64,000 nt of DNA from Cardiobacterium hominis (GCF_900637305.1 NZ_LR134365.1:518047-582046), one strand, 5' to 3'; numbered from the stretch's first letter, positions 17,380 through 27,197 are shown. Notes: a model not told the origin generated them from the sequence alone. Numbers and translations: made by a program.

Positions 17380-17530
17380 TACACCTTGTGGATAAGTCGT
17401 GGATAACCGCGTGCATAACCCGGGGACAATTTTCAGCCCGGCTTCCCCGCCCACTTATCCGCATCCTGCCCGCACGTTTTCCACAGCGTTTTCCGCATTT
17501 ATTTTTTCCGTTTTTCCTTTACACTACACG
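17380..17530. other. DnaA-box cluster, candidate oriC between dnaA and dnaN
   Basis: Within 100 bases there are TGTGGATAA (17387-17395, exact DnaA box), CGTGGATAA (17398-17406), CGTGCATAA (17410-17418), TTATCCGCA (17455-17463) and TTTTCCACA (17477-17485). A T-rich stretch follows (17490-17525) that could be the unwinding element. The position between dnaA and dnaN is the classical origin site in many bacteria. The cluster could alternatively be the autoregulatory region of dnaA/dnaN. Confidence 0.6.
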
Positions 17531-17597
17531 CAGCTAAGCCGTTTTTCCGCATATTCGCAAAGACGACTACGACGACGATATTGAATAAGAGGTTTCT

Positions 17598-18713
17598 ATG
17601 AAATTCAGCATTGTGAAAGAAAAATTCCTCGAACCGTTGGCAGACATCAGCGGTATCGTGGCACGCAAAACCACCAAACCCATCCTGAGCCATGCGCTGT
17701 TACAGGCGGGCGCGGACAACAGCCTGCTGCTCAAAGGCACCGATACCGAAGTGACGTTACAAATCCTCTTGCATGAGCTGAATGTGCAAGACGCGGGCGC
17801 GATTACCGTCCCCGCTGCCAAACTGCTGGACGTCGTCCGACACCTGCCCGCGCAGGCAACCATCTATTGCTCGCTGGAAAAAGAACAACTCCTGGTAAAA
17901 GCCGCCGGTAGCCTCTTCCGCATCGCCACCCTGCCCGCCGAAGACTTTCCGGCACTCGCTGAAGCCGACATGGAGCGGCGTATCGAAACTGAAAGCCGCG
18001 CCCTGCACGACATCATGCAAAAAGTGCGCTTCTCGATGGCGAGCGAAGACGTGCGTTACTATCTGAACGGCATGTACCTGAACATCGTCGAAGACGGCAA
18101 TGCCATCCACGCGGTCAGCACCGACGGCCACCGCCTCTCCTGCGCGCGTAGCGCACTCGCCACCCCCGCCCCAGCCGGTACCAACCTCATCGTGCCGAAA
18201 AAAGGCGTGAGCGAGCTCATCAAGCTCTTGGGCCGCGTCAGCCAGCCGGTCGTCCTGAACCTCGGCGAACGCCAACTGAGCCTGACGTTGGGCGGTTATC
18301 GTCTCACCAGCCAGCTGATTGACGGCACCTTCCCCAACTACGAACAAGTCCTGCCGCAGCTACAAGAAACGCCGGTACTCATTTCGCGCCAGACCTTCCT
18401 CGAATCGCTGCAACGCGCCAAAGTGCTACTGCTGGACCGCCACGACGGCATCCGCCTTACCTTCGGCGAAGCCAGCCTGCAACTGGCGGCGCGCAACCTC
18501 GAAAACGAAACCGCCGACGAAACGCTGGAAATCATCAACCCGCAGAACCTGCAACTGGAAGTGGCGCTGAACATCAACTACCTCATTGATGCCATCGCCA
18601 CCATCAGCGGCGACAACGTCCAACTGCACATCGCCGACGGCAGCAGTCCCTGCCTGATAACCAGCAGCGACGATGAGGGCGTCAGGTACGTCATCATGCC
18701 GATGCGTTTGTAA
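17598..18713 (+). CDS. dnaN: DNA polymerase III beta sliding clamp
   Basis: The 371-residue protein shows the three repeated clamp domains, with the family start MKFSIVKEKFLEPL, the central STDGHRLS segment and the C-terminal VRYVIMPMRL. It forms the ring that holds polymerase III on DNA. AAGAGG precedes the ATG. recF and gyrB do not follow; a terminator and the man PTS operon do, so the dnaA-dnaN-recF-gyrB order is broken here. Confidence 0.96.
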   Translation: MKFSIVKEKFLEPLADISGIVARKTTKPILSHALLQAGADNSLLLKGTDTEVTLQILLHELNVQDAGAITVPAAKLLDVVRHLPAQATIYCSLEKEQLLVKAAGSLFRIATLPAEDFPALAEADMERRIETESRALHDIMQKVRFSMASEDVRYYLNGMYLNIVEDGNAIHAVSTDGHRLSCARSALATPAPAGTNLIVPKKGVSELIKLLGRVSQPVVLNLGERQLSLTLGGYRLTSQLIDGTFPNYEQVLPQLQETPVLISRQTFLESLQRAKVLLLDRHDGIRLTFGEASLQLAARNLENETADETLEIINPQNLQLEVALNINYLIDAIATISGDNVQLHIADGSSPCLITSSDDEGVRYVIMPMRL

Positions 18714-18732
18714 AACCAGATAAAAAACCGAA

Positions 18733-18768
18733 AACGAGGCAGCCCTGTGGCTGCCTTGTTCATTTTTA
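18733..18768 (+). terminator. Terminator of dnaN
   Basis: AACGAGGCAGCC and GGCTGCCTTGTT form a strong stem around CTGT, followed by a T-run. Confidence 0.85.
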
Positions 18769-18775
18769 TAAAAAA

Positions 18776-18815
18776 TTAACGTTAAATTGTGAAAAGCGCC
18801 TGTTAAAGCTAAAAT
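18776..18815 (+). promoter_or_regulatory. Promoter of the manXYZ operon
   Basis: TTGTGA (18787-18792) and TAAAAT (18810-18815) are 17 bases apart. A perfect palindrome TTAACGTTAA (18776-18785) abuts the -35 box and could be an operator. The TGTGA inside the -35 looks like half a CRP site, but no second half is visible. Confidence 0.5.
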
Positions 18816-18897
18816 CGCGTTGCCAAGCGCAGGAGGCGAGCTCTGCGGTCGCATCAAAGCGTTCTGCCTTTGGTCGTTCAATTACAGGAGAAAAAAC

Positions 18898-19920
18898 ATG
18901 ACGATAGCTGTTGTAATCACAACGCACGGTCATGCCGCCAAAGCCCTGCTGGCGACAGCAGAGATGATCATTGGCGCGCAGGACAATGTGCGGTGTGTGG
19001 ACTTCGTGCCGGGCGAGAACGGCGAGGTGCTGGCGGGGAAAATCCGCGCCGCCGCCGCCGAACTCGATACCTCCGGCGGACTCTTGTTGCTGGTGGATTT
19101 GTGGGGCGGCACGCCGTTCAATGCCTCAAGCGGCATCGCTCACGATGATGCGAATACCGAAGTCGTCACCGGGGTGAACGTGCCGATGCTCGTCTCCGTG
19201 CTGATGGAACGCGAAGACATCACCAGCCTGCCCGAACTGGCAGCGCTTGCCCTGCGCGAAGGGGCAGACGGCGTCAAAGCGCTGAAAACGCAGGCAGCCG
19301 CCAAAACCGCGCCCGTTGCCGCAGAGGCCGCCGCACCGGCAGCCGCGCAAGAAGCCTTTGATGAAAACGACCCCGAAGTACAGCGCCTGCGTGCCGAGGC
19401 TTCCGCCAAGGCAAACGACGGCCCGCACATGAAATTCGGCCTGTGGCGCATTGACGACCGCCTTATTCACGGCCAAGTGGCGACCCGCTGGACGAAAGAA
19501 ACCGGCGTCAAGCGCATCATCGTCGTCAATGACCAAGTCGAGAAAGACAAAACCCGCTCCACCATGTTGAAGCAAGCCGTGCCGCCGGGCGTGACTGCGC
19601 ATGTGGTCAGCGTGGACAAAATGATGCGCGTCTATAACAACCCCGAATATGCGGACGACAAAGTCATGCTGCTCTTCACCAACCCGACGGATGCCCTCGA
19701 ACTGGTACGCCGTGGCGTGACCATCCAGTCCATCAACATCGGCGGCATGGCCTACAAAGAAGGACGCACCATGCTCGACACCTCGGTTTCTGTTGACGCC
19801 AAAGACGTAGAAGCCTTCAAAGAGCTGGATAGCAAAGGCATTGAGCTGGAAGTGCGCAAAGTCGCTTCCGACAAAAAAGTGCCGGTGCTGACCCTCATCG
19901 CCGAAAAATACAAACCCTAA
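18898..19920 (+). CDS. manX: PTS mannose-type IIAB component (ManX)
   Basis: The 340-residue protein has a IIA domain (residues 1-130) with the phosphorylated His10 in TTHGH. An Ala/Pro linker (about 140-165) follows, then a IIB domain with RIDDRLIHGQV, where His191 is the phosphate acceptor. It passes phosphate from HPr to sugar at the IICD channel. AGGAG lies before the ATG at 18898. First gene of manXYZ; the putative promoter is about 80 bases upstream. The substrate is probably mannose, glucosamine or a related hexose, which fits manA at 30 kb. Confidence 0.93.
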   Translation: MTIAVVITTHGHAAKALLATAEMIIGAQDNVRCVDFVPGENGEVLAGKIRAAAAELDTSGGLLLLVDLWGGTPFNASSGIAHDDANTEVVTGVNVPMLVSVLMEREDITSLPELAALALREGADGVKALKTQAAAKTAPVAAEAAAPAAAQEAFDENDPEVQRLRAEASAKANDGPHMKFGLWRIDDRLIHGQVATRWTKETGVKRIIVVNDQVEKDKTRSTMLKQAVPPGVTAHVVSVDKMMRVYNNPEYADDKVMLLFTNPTDALELVRRGVTIQSINIGGMAYKEGRTMLDTSVSVDAKDVEAFKELDSKGIELEVRKVASDKKVPVLTLIAEKYKP

Positions 19921-19932
19921 CGGAGACACCTC

Positions 19933-20736
19933 ATGGAAATCTCATCCCTGCAAATCGTCCTGGTCTTTCTCGTCGGCTGCTTGTCCGGCATGGGCTCCAT
20001 CCTCGACGAATTCCAGACACACCGTCCGCTTATCGCCTGTACGCTGACCGGCCTCGTCCTCGGCGACATGACCACCGGCATCATCATCGGCGGTACCCTG
20101 GAAATGATGGCGCTTGGCTGGATGAACATCGGCGCGGCACTCGCTCCGGACGCGGCACTGGCCTCTATCATCTCCACCATCCTCGTCGTCGCCGGCAAAC
20201 AGGAAATGGGCACCGGTATCGCCCTTGCCATCCCGCTTGCTGCCGCCGGACAAGTGCTGACCATCCTCGTGCGTACCATCACCGTCGGCTTCCAGCACGC
20301 TGCCGATAACGCGGTGAAAACCGGCAACCTCAGCACCATCACCTGGCTGCACCTGAGCGCCCTGCTCCTGCAAGCGATGCGCGTTGCCATCCCGGCCGTC
20401 ATTGTCGCTTCCACCGTCGGCACCAACGCCGTCAAAGAAATGCTGGATGCCATCCCGCCTGTCGTCACCGGAGGGCTCAACGTCGCCGGCGGCATGATCG
20501 TCGTCGTCGGTTACGCGATGGTGATCAACATGATGCGCGCGCCGCACCTGATGATGTTCTTCTTCGTCGGCTTCGTCGTCGCTGCCTTCACCAACTTCAA
20601 CCTCGTCGCCCTCGGTGTACTCGGCGTGGCGCTGGCCTACTTCTACATCCAGATGCACCCGAAATACCACAAAGGTACAGGCAGCGCGACAGCCGCCGTT
20701 GCCCAGCGCAGCAAACTCGACGACCAACTCGACTAG
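19933..20736 (+). CDS. manY: PTS mannose-type IIC component (ManY)
   Basis: The 267-residue polytopic membrane protein has the IIC-Man start (LQIVLVFLVGCLSGMGSI) and the conserved GGTLEMMALGWMNIGAA block. With ManZ it forms the sugar channel of the transporter. It begins 12 bases after manX with CGGAGA as ribosome site. Confidence 0.93.
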   Translation: MEISSLQIVLVFLVGCLSGMGSILDEFQTHRPLIACTLTGLVLGDMTTGIIIGGTLEMMALGWMNIGAALAPDAALASIISTILVVAGKQEMGTGIALAIPLAAAGQVLTILVRTITVGFQHAADNAVKTGNLSTITWLHLSALLLQAMRVAIPAVIVASTVGTNAVKEMLDAIPPVVTGGLNVAGGMIVVVGYAMVINMMRAPHLMMFFFVGFVVAAFTNFNLVALGVLGVALAYFYIQMHPKYHKGTGSATAAVAQRSKLDDQLD

Positions 20737-20745
20737 GAGCCACCC

Positions 20746-21594
20746 ATGGAAAACCAAAACCAAAAAGTCCAGCTGACCAAAAGCGACCTCAACGCCTGCT
20801 TCATCCGCTCCAACCTGCTGCAAGGCTCCTGGAACTTCGAACGCATGCAGGCGCTCGGTTACTGCTTCGGTATCGTCCCCGCCATCCGCCGCCTCTATCC
20901 AGAAGGCAGCCAGGAACGCAAAGACGCCATCAAGCGCCACTTGGAGTTCTACAACACCCAGCCCTTTGTCACCGCGCCCATCCTTGGCGTCAACCTCGCG
21001 ATGGAAGAACAGCGGGCAAACGGTGCGCCGATTGACGATGCCGCCATCAACGGCGTCAAAGTCGGCCTCATGGGCCCGCTTGCCGGTGTTGGCGACCCCA
21101 TCTTCTGGGGCACGGCGCGTCCGGTTTTTGCCGCCCTCGGCGCGGGTATCGCGCAAAGCGGCAGCCTGCTCGGCCCCATCCTCTTCTTCGTCCTCTTTAA
21201 CGCCGTGCGCCTCTTCGTGCGCTACTGGGGTATCCAGTACGGCTACAAAAAAGGCCTGGAAATCGTCTCCGATATGGGCGGCGGTGCGCTGCAAAAAATC
21301 ACTGAAGCGGCTTCCATCCTTGGCCTCTTCGTCATGGGCGCGCTGGTGAACAAATGGACGCACATCAACATCCCCTACGTCATCTCGGAAATCACCACCC
21401 GCGACGGCGCCGTCGTCACCACACAGACCACCACTGTGCAAAACGTGCTGGATAACCTCATGCCCGGCCTGCCTGCCCTCGGCATGACCTTCCTCTGCAT
21501 GTACCTGCTGCGCAAAGGCGTGAACGCCCTGTGGCTCATCTTCGGCATTTTCGGCATCGGCATCCTCGGCTACTGGCTGAAAATCCTCGCCTAA
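20746..21594 (+). CDS. manZ: PTS mannose-type IID component (ManZ)
   Basis: The 282-residue protein shows the IID-Man hallmarks: LLQGSWNFERMQALGYCF near the start, MGPLAGVGDPIFWGT in the middle and C-terminal membrane segments. It pairs with ManY in the channel. The start lies nine bases after manY. A composite repeat follows the gene. Confidence 0.93.
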   Translation: MENQNQKVQLTKSDLNACFIRSNLLQGSWNFERMQALGYCFGIVPAIRRLYPEGSQERKDAIKRHLEFYNTQPFVTAPILGVNLAMEEQRANGAPIDDAAINGVKVGLMGPLAGVGDPIFWGTARPVFAALGAGIAQSGSLLGPILFFVLFNAVRLFVRYWGIQYGYKKGLEIVSDMGGGALQKITEAASILGLFVMGALVNKWTHINIPYVISEITTRDGAVVTTQTTTVQNVLDNLMPGLPALGMTFLCMYLLRKGVNALWLIFGIFGIGILGYWLKILA

Positions 21595-21604
21595 ACGGTA
21601 GATT

Positions 21605-21860
21605 GGGTTAGCGGCTGTTTGCAATTTGAGTCCCCCTCCCCTGCAAAGCGGGGGAGGGTCGGAGTTCCCTTGAAAAAGGCGGACGCCTTTTTCAAGGGAA
21701 CCCGGGGAGGGGGTGTGAAAAGTCGCGTAGCGACGGCATAAATGAATGTTGTCATGCGGCGTTCGTTTATTCCTGCCCTAACCTCTCTCTCGCTACGCGA
21801 GCAATGCTTGTCCCAGAGGGAGAGGCGCTTATCCGCTGAAATGTAAACACGCCCTAACCC
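21605..21860. mobile_element. Composite intergenic element (MITE-like) with inverted ends
   Basis: The gap between manZ and yobD (21595-21890) holds GGGTTAGCGGCTGTTTGCAA at the left and TGTAAACACGCCCTAACCC at the right, imperfect inverted ends. Inside are a C-rich/G-rich block, the palindrome GAAAAAGGCGGACGCCTTTTTC, and the TCGCTACGCGAGCAATGC module. No open frame of its own is credible. Copies are at 31.15/32.6 and 46.9 kb. Confidence 0.6.
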
Positions 21861-21890
21861 AACCAACAACTACAACATCAAAAATCACCC

Positions 21891-22388
21891 ATGCTCACCA
21901 CCCTCGGCCTCTGGCTTCTGAACCTCGGCTACCTCGCCTACCTCACCTACGACATCGCCGTCCAATCCCGTCGCGGCGGAGCAACCCTCACCGCCGTACG
22001 CCTGCGCCGCCGCGCTGCCGATGCCGTTTTCCTCGCCGTCATCATCGCCGCCGGGTTCTACTACGAAATCAGCCACGACCGTACCCCCGCCAACCTCGCC
22101 GCCCTTGCCCTGCTGCTCTTGCTCGTCCTCGGCGCGGGCTTTCGCTACCCCAAATGGCGGCTGAAAAAAGACGGCTTCACCGCCGGCGGCCGCTACTGGC
22201 CGTACAGCGCCATCACCGCCATGCGCCTCTCCGAAGACGGCGTACTCGTGCTGACACTCACCGGCGGACAGAACCTCATCCTGCCGGTCGCCCGCATCGA
22301 CGACCTCGAACAAGCCGCCGCCTTCTTCACCGGCGAAGAAGCGCTGCAACACCTCATCAACCGCTCCGCAACAAAAGCGGGTGAATAA
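21891..22388 (+). CDS. yobD: UPF0266 membrane protein YobD (DUF986)
   Basis: The 165-residue protein has three membrane helices in its first half and the family motifs SAITAMRLSEDGVLVL and RIDDLEQA in its C-terminal part. These resemble E. coli YobD, which also lies next to manXYZ. Its function is not known; conserved linkage suggests a role with the mannose PTS. A mobile repeat now separates it from manZ, so it may have lost co-transcription. Confidence 0.82.
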   Translation: MLTTLGLWLLNLGYLAYLTYDIAVQSRRGGATLTAVRLRRRAADAVFLAVIIAAGFYYEISHDRTPANLAALALLLLLVLGAGFRYPKWRLKKDGFTAGGRYWPYSAITAMRLSEDGVLVLTLTGGQNLILPVARIDDLEQAAAFFTGEEALQHLINRSATKAGE

Positions 22389-22394
22389 ATCGGC

Positions 22395-23813
22395 TTATTC
22401 TTCAGGAAACGCCTTGCCAATACTGAACAACAGCTGCAATGCCGCCTGATGCCATTCACGATTCGCATCGGCCAAAGCAATCCGCATCGTGTTCAGTGAG
22501 CGCTGTGCCTGCAACAAATCCGTCAAACCACCAACGCCCGAACGGTATTGCCCCAATCGGGTTTGATAATTCAGTTCGGCGGCTTCGACACTATTACGGG
22601 CAATTGTCCTTTTCTCTGCGGCAGTTTTTAATTGACGATACGCCTGCCGCACTTCCAGCGACAGGCGGCTTTGCAATGCTTCCAGCGTGGCTTCTTCCTG
22701 TGCTTGCTGCGCCAACAGTTCCTTTTCCTGATAGTGGCGCGTATATCCCTCAAATAATGGCCAGCGTACGCCAATACCAATCACATTTTCCTGCTCGCGG
22801 TAAGAAAGATGGTTACCTGTGCGCAGCCGGTCATTGTGCTGCGTATTGGCATAAAGAAAAACCTGCGGAGCGCCTGATCGCTTAACCGCTTGCAAACTGG
22901 CTTTAGTCGCTTCCAGCCGTGCCTTTGCTGCTTTAATATCGGGATGGCTATCCATCGTTTCATTAACCAACTGCTCAATATCAGCAAATGCCTGTGCTGA
23001 AATACTCTCCGGTAATTCTGCAATATTGAGCGGGGTATTGGCTGGATAACCCATACTTTCGGCGAGTGCTTCCGCGGCATTATCCCGATCACGTTCTGCC
23101 TGCAAAAATTGCAAGCGTGCGCCATCATATTCTACTTGCGCCTGTCCGGCATCGGCTGCAATAGCCAAGCCTTCATCATGCAGAGCCTGCGCACTTTTCC
23201 AACTATTTTCTGCCACTTCCATATTCTGTTTGGCAATAACCATGCGCTGTTGCTCAATATTTAAATCAATAAAATGGGTGGCAATAATACGATAGCGCTG
23301 CTGCAATTGCTGGCTATAAGTTGCAGTAGCCAGTTTAACCTGATTCAGGTTTTGTTGGCTGCGCGCATTGCGTGCGCCAAAATCAAACAACACCCACTGC
23401 AATTCCGCCGTCGCCCGGCCGGGATTCTGCCGTAAGTGGGAAGCAGGAATTTCTCCGCGGAAAGCCGTTTTGCGGCGGTCGCGTTCCTTGCGATAATTCA
23501 GCGACAGCGTCGGCAAATAGCTGCCTTGTGCTTCGCCCCAATTGGCCGCTTGTTTTTCAATCTCTGCATAAGCGGCGTGGCTTTCGGGATGGCGACAAAG
23601 CCCGCTAACAATACTTTCCACAAACACCAAATGCTGCCAGTCTGGCTCCGGACAAGAAACGGGAGGCGCATAAGGCAATTCATGCAATGCCTCATTCATC
23701 ACCCGTTGTGTACCCAAAGGGTCATGCCAACGCGAGCGGCTTTCATCGCTGCCTGTTTCGCAGGCGATAAGAAAAAATAAGCAGCCAAATGCTGCAAAAG
23801 AAAAACGAATCAC
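22395..23813 (-). CDS. TolC-family outer membrane channel of the bacteriocin exporter
   Basis: The 472-residue protein has a lipoprotein-type signal (FFLIAC, cysteine near residue 18) and long alpha-helical stretches with two repeats, as in outer membrane efflux proteins. It should form the outer membrane exit duct of a type I secretion system. Its start overlaps the exporter ATPase gene by four bases. It is the last gene of a minus-strand operon hlyD-ABC-tolC. GC is lower than in the housekeeping neighbours. Confidence 0.85.
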   Translation of the reverse strand: MIRFSFAAFGCLFFLIACETGSDESRSRWHDPLGTQRVMNEALHELPYAPPVSCPEPDWQHLVFVESIVSGLCRHPESHAAYAEIEKQAANWGEAQGSYLPTLSLNYRKERDRRKTAFRGEIPASHLRQNPGRATAELQWVLFDFGARNARSQQNLNQVKLATATYSQQLQQRYRIIATHFIDLNIEQQRMVIAKQNMEVAENSWKSAQALHDEGLAIAADAGQAQVEYDGARLQFLQAERDRDNAAEALAESMGYPANTPLNIAELPESISAQAFADIEQLVNETMDSHPDIKAAKARLEATKASLQAVKRSGAPQVFLYANTQHNDRLRTGNHLSYREQENVIGIGVRWPLFEGYTRHYQEKELLAQQAQEEATLEALQSRLSLEVRQAYRQLKTAAEKRTIARNSVEAAELNYQTRLGQYRSGVGGLTDLLQAQRSLNTMRIALADANREWHQAALQLLFSIGKAFPEE

Positions 23814-25945
23814 GGCGCAGTCCTCATTTGTAAAAATGCCTCACGGCTCAAATCCATGGCAACCTTTCCCCGCTCCAGCACAATCACCCGGTCAGCGCTC
23901 AAAATGGTTTCCAGACGATGCGCAATAATAATGCGCGTCATAGAAAAGCGCTGAATTGCCTGATTGACTTCATTCTCGTGGGCAATATCGAGATGGCTGG
24001 TGGCTTCATCCAAAAAAAGCATATCCGGCTCGCGGTATAGCGCCCGCGCCAGCAAAATGCGCTGCTTTTGTCCGCCAGAAAAAACCGTACCCATATCACC
24101 GACTAGCGTGTTATAACCCATTGGCATTACTTCAATCTCATCATGAATAGCGGCCAATTTTGCACTGGCAATGATTCTTTCCTGATTGGGTGAAGTAGCA
24201 AAAAAAGAAATATTGTCGTTAATCGAGCCGGAAAAGAGCACATCATCCTGCATGACAATGCCCATGCGGTTACGGGCAGCAATAATATCTTCCAGCGCAC
24301 ATTTCTTGCCATCCAGCATAATATCTCCTGACTCCGCTGCCAGATTACCAAGCAAAAGATTCAGCAGCGTCGTTTTACCGCAGCCAGAAGCGCCAATAAT
24401 AGCGACCGATTCGCCTGCCTGTACGCTAAAAGAAACATCGTCAATCACATACGGCTCATATTCAGAATAACGGAAGCGTAAATGGGAAACGGCAAGCGGC
24501 ATCGGCTGGCGCTTTCTTTCCTCCGCTATCGCTTCTGGCGTATGTTCCGCCTGCGTCATGACAATATCGCCCAAGCGGGAAGTCCGAATGCGCAGCATCT
24601 TCAGCGTAAAATAATTGTTAATCAGCTGGGTGATACGAGAATCCAGCATACCTTGATAAGACATAAATGCCATTAACGCGCCCACACTAAAGCGGCCGTC
24701 AAGAATCATCTGTGCGCCGAGGAAAACAATCAAAATATTACCGACGCGCGACAACAAACCATTGGCGAGGCCATAAAAAAGCTGCAATTTACTGACGCGC
24801 AATCCGGCATTGATTTTCTCGGCCAAGAGACTTTGCCACAAAGCCATGCGCTGGTTTTGACTGTTAAACAGCTTGATGGTTTTAATGCCACGGATGGTTT
24901 CCAAAAAATTGCTGTCATGCGTGGCCGCATGAACAATCCCTTCCTCTGTCGCACTGCGTAGCGGCGCATACCAAAAGACCCGCAGCAGCAAATACAAAAA
25001 AATCAGCAAGAACGAAAGCAGCGACAATTGCCAGCTATAAAGAAGCATCATCGCAATCACCGCAATGCCCATAATGCCATCCAGCACTGTGCTGAAAAAA
25101 GAAGAAGAAAGCGTTTGCTGGATCGTTTCTACCGAATGAAAGCGGGAGACTACATCGCCGATATGCCGCTTTTCAAAATACGCCGTCGGCAAGAGCAGCA
25201 AATGGGCAAAAATATTGCTTTGCCATTGCACGCTGGCAAGGGACGACACATACATCAGCAAATAATCGCGCAGGCTACCGGTCAAAACGCGCAACACTGC
25301 TACCAACGCAAAGCCGATGGCGAGCGTCGTCAGCAAATCGCGGTCATTCGAGACCACCACCTGATCCAGCACCCACTGCATATAGAGCGGCGACAGCAGC
25401 GTAAACACCTCAATACACAGCGCCAGCAGCAAAATCTTGCCAATCGCGGGCAGCAAACCTTCCAGCCGCCCCACTAGCCGCTTCAGCGGCACCGGCTGCG
25501 CCTCGTCCTTCTCCGCGAAATCCGCCATCGGCCACAATTCCAGCGCGATGCCGCTGAAGGCGCGCGACACCTCCGCCATCCCCACCTTGCGTACGCCCGC
25601 CGCCGGGTCATGAATCACAATATGCTGCTTGCCGACCGCCTTCAGCACGACAAAATGGTTCAAGTTCCAGTGCAGCACGCAGGGCAGGCGCAACTCGCGC
25701 AGCTCATGCAAATCCAGCCGCAGGGCGCGGCTGGAAAGTTGCAGGCGGTTTGCCATATCAATCAAATGCGCCAGCGTCGCTCCTTTCAGCGTCGTGCTAA
25801 AGCGCTGGCGCAGCGTCAGCATATCGAAGCGGCGGCCATAAAAGCCGCACACCATCCCCAAACAGGCAAGGCCGCATTCCGCCGCCTCATTTTGCAAAAT
25901 CAGCGGCAGCGTGCGGCCAAAGCCCAGTTTCAGCTTACTCAGCAT
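23810..25945 (-). CDS. Bacteriocin exporter ABC transporter with C39 peptidase domain
   Basis: The 711-residue protein has three parts. An N-terminal C39 peptidase carries QNEAAECGLAC (catalytic Cys), NHFVVLKAV (His) and HDPAAG (Asp). A six-helix membrane domain follows (about 160-430). The C-terminal ATPase has GASGCGKTT, FSGGQKQR and LFLDEATSHLD. It should cut double-glycine leaders and export the mature peptide. All catalytic residues are present. I chose the start at 25943-25945 because GGAG stands six bases before it; it overlaps the hlyD-like gene by 11 bases. Two double-glycine precursors lie upstream in the same orientation. Confidence 0.92.
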   Translation of the reverse strand: MLSKLKLGFGRTLPLILQNEAAECGLACLGMVCGFYGRRFDMLTLRQRFSTTLKGATLAHLIDMANRLQLSSRALRLDLHELRELRLPCVLHWNLNHFVVLKAVGKQHIVIHDPAAGVRKVGMAEVSRAFSGIALELWPMADFAEKDEAQPVPLKRLVGRLEGLLPAIGKILLLALCIEVFTLLSPLYMQWVLDQVVVSNDRDLLTTLAIGFALVAVLRVLTGSLRDYLLMYVSSLASVQWQSNIFAHLLLLPTAYFEKRHIGDVVSRFHSVETIQQTLSSSFFSTVLDGIMGIAVIAMMLLYSWQLSLLSFLLIFLYLLLRVFWYAPLRSATEEGIVHAATHDSNFLETIRGIKTIKLFNSQNQRMALWQSLLAEKINAGLRVSKLQLFYGLANGLLSRVGNILIVFLGAQMILDGRFSVGALMAFMSYQGMLDSRITQLINNYFTLKMLRIRTSRLGDIVMTQAEHTPEAIAEERKRQPMPLAVSHLRFRYSEYEPYVIDDVSFSVQAGESVAIIGASGCGKTTLLNLLLGNLAAESGDIMLDGKKCALEDIIAARNRMGIVMQDDVLFSGSINDNISFFATSPNQERIIASAKLAAIHDEIEVMPMGYNTLVGDMGTVFSGGQKQRILLARALYREPDMLFLDEATSHLDIAHENEVNQAIQRFSMTRIIIAHRLETILSADRVIVLERGKVAMDLSREAFLQMRTAP

Positions 25946-27197
25946 TCGTACTCCATTTCTCGCGAATCGAAAACAGCGGCTCCACCATCCATTCATAAAT
26001 GCGCCGCCTGTCCTGCACAATATCTGCCTCAAACTGCATTCCCGCCATCAGCGGCTGCTTCTCGCCATACGCCAAAATAAAATCCTGCGCCAACTCGGCG
26101 CGGATACGGTAGGCGGATTGATTTTGCAAGGCGGGGAAGGCGGTATCAGTCAGCTCATTGAGCGGCGCGGCGGTTTTCGCCACATCGCGCACCTGCGCCG
26201 CATACTGGCCGAATTTCTGATACGGATAGGCGCCATAGCGCAGATACACCGTCTGCCCTGGGTGGACGAAACCCATATTGTGGCTCAGCGCATACAGATT
26301 CGCCTCATAGCGCGCTTCCTGCGGCACCAACGCGAGCAGCGGCTGCCCCGCCTGCGCCTGCTGCCCTACCTCGACCAAGAGCGCCGAGACAATACCATCC
26401 TGCGGCGCGCGCAAGACAATCTCCTGCCGCGATTCCGTCTCCGCGATTTGCGCTTCCACCTGCGCTTGCTGGCGCGACAACTCATGCGCCTCGCGCGCAA
26501 ACGAGTCATTCTGCTGCGTCTCCTCATTGGCAAGCGCCAGCAACTGCTGCTCTGCCGAATTGCGCTCGCGTTTCAACTGCTGCAACTGCACATCCAGCGA
26601 TAGCCGCTCCTGCATCTGCCCCTCATACGCCTCGCGCGTTACATAATCCTGCTTCATCAGCCGCTGATAGCGTGCCTCGTTTTTTGCCGCCAGTGCGCGA
26701 CGGCTGGCAAGCAGCTTCTCCTGCGCCGCCAGCATCTCCGCCTGTGCTGCCAGTGTGTCGCGCCGTGCCGCCATCTGTGCCACATATTCTTTTTGCGCCG
26801 CGCGGTTGCGCGCCAAATTGTCGGAAAGCGTCTCCCGCTGCACCCGCAATGCCTGTAACACCCGCGCCTGCGTGTCGCCGCCTGCCGTATCGAGCGCGCT
26901 GTTGATGCGCAGCAGCACCGCGCCCTTGCGCACCTTGGCGCCGTGCTGCACCGCGATGGATTCCACCCGCCCGCTTTGCGGCGGATAGACTTTAATGACG
27001 CCCTGCACCGGCACCAGCTCGCCATAGACCGTCGCCTTTTTCGTATAACTGCCGAAAATGACAAAGAGAACAAGCAGGACGGTAACAAGACAAATAAAAG
27101 CCACCAAAAAGGTGGAAATACGCGGCGTAAAAAGGAGGATTCTTCCCAAGGAAGAGGCCTGCTGCGCGGCAAGGGCTTCGGGGCGGAACAGGGTCAT
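25935..27197 (-). CDS. HlyD-family membrane fusion protein of the bacteriocin exporter
   Basis: The 420-residue protein has one N-terminal membrane helix (about 27-52), then a biotinyl-lipoyl-like part, a long coiled coil (about 105-265) and a C-terminal beta domain. It would link the inner membrane exporter to the TolC-like channel. Its 5' end is duplicated as a broken copy at 28.5 kb. The next gene overlaps its end by 11 bases. The first immunity-like gene ends 158 bases upstream; that AT-rich spacer shows nothing else. Confidence 0.9.
   Translation of the reverse strand: MTLFRPEALAAQQASSLGRILLFTPRISTFLVAFICLVTVLLVLFVIFGSYTKKATVYGELVPVQGVIKVYPPQSGRVESIAVQHGAKVRKGAVLLRINSALDTAGGDTQARVLQALRVQRETLSDNLARNRAAQKEYVAQMAARRDTLAAQAEMLAAQEKLLASRRALAAKNEARYQRLMKQDYVTREAYEGQMQERLSLDVQLQQLKRERNSAEQQLLALANEETQQNDSFAREAHELSRQQAQVEAQIAETESRQEIVLRAPQDGIVSALLVEVGQQAQAGQPLLALVPQEARYEANLYALSHNMGFVHPGQTVYLRYGAYPYQKFGQYAAQVRDVAKTAAPLNELTDTAFPALQNQSAYRIRAELAQDFILAYGEKQPLMAGMQFEADIVQDRRRIYEWMVEPLFSIREKWSTNAE

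Noticed and set aside
19942..21624. A 560-codon open frame on the minus strand across manY and manZ
   Set aside because: It lies opposite two clear PTS genes, has low-complexity Asp/Glu/His/Val composition and no family motifs; it is a by-product of high-GC codon use.
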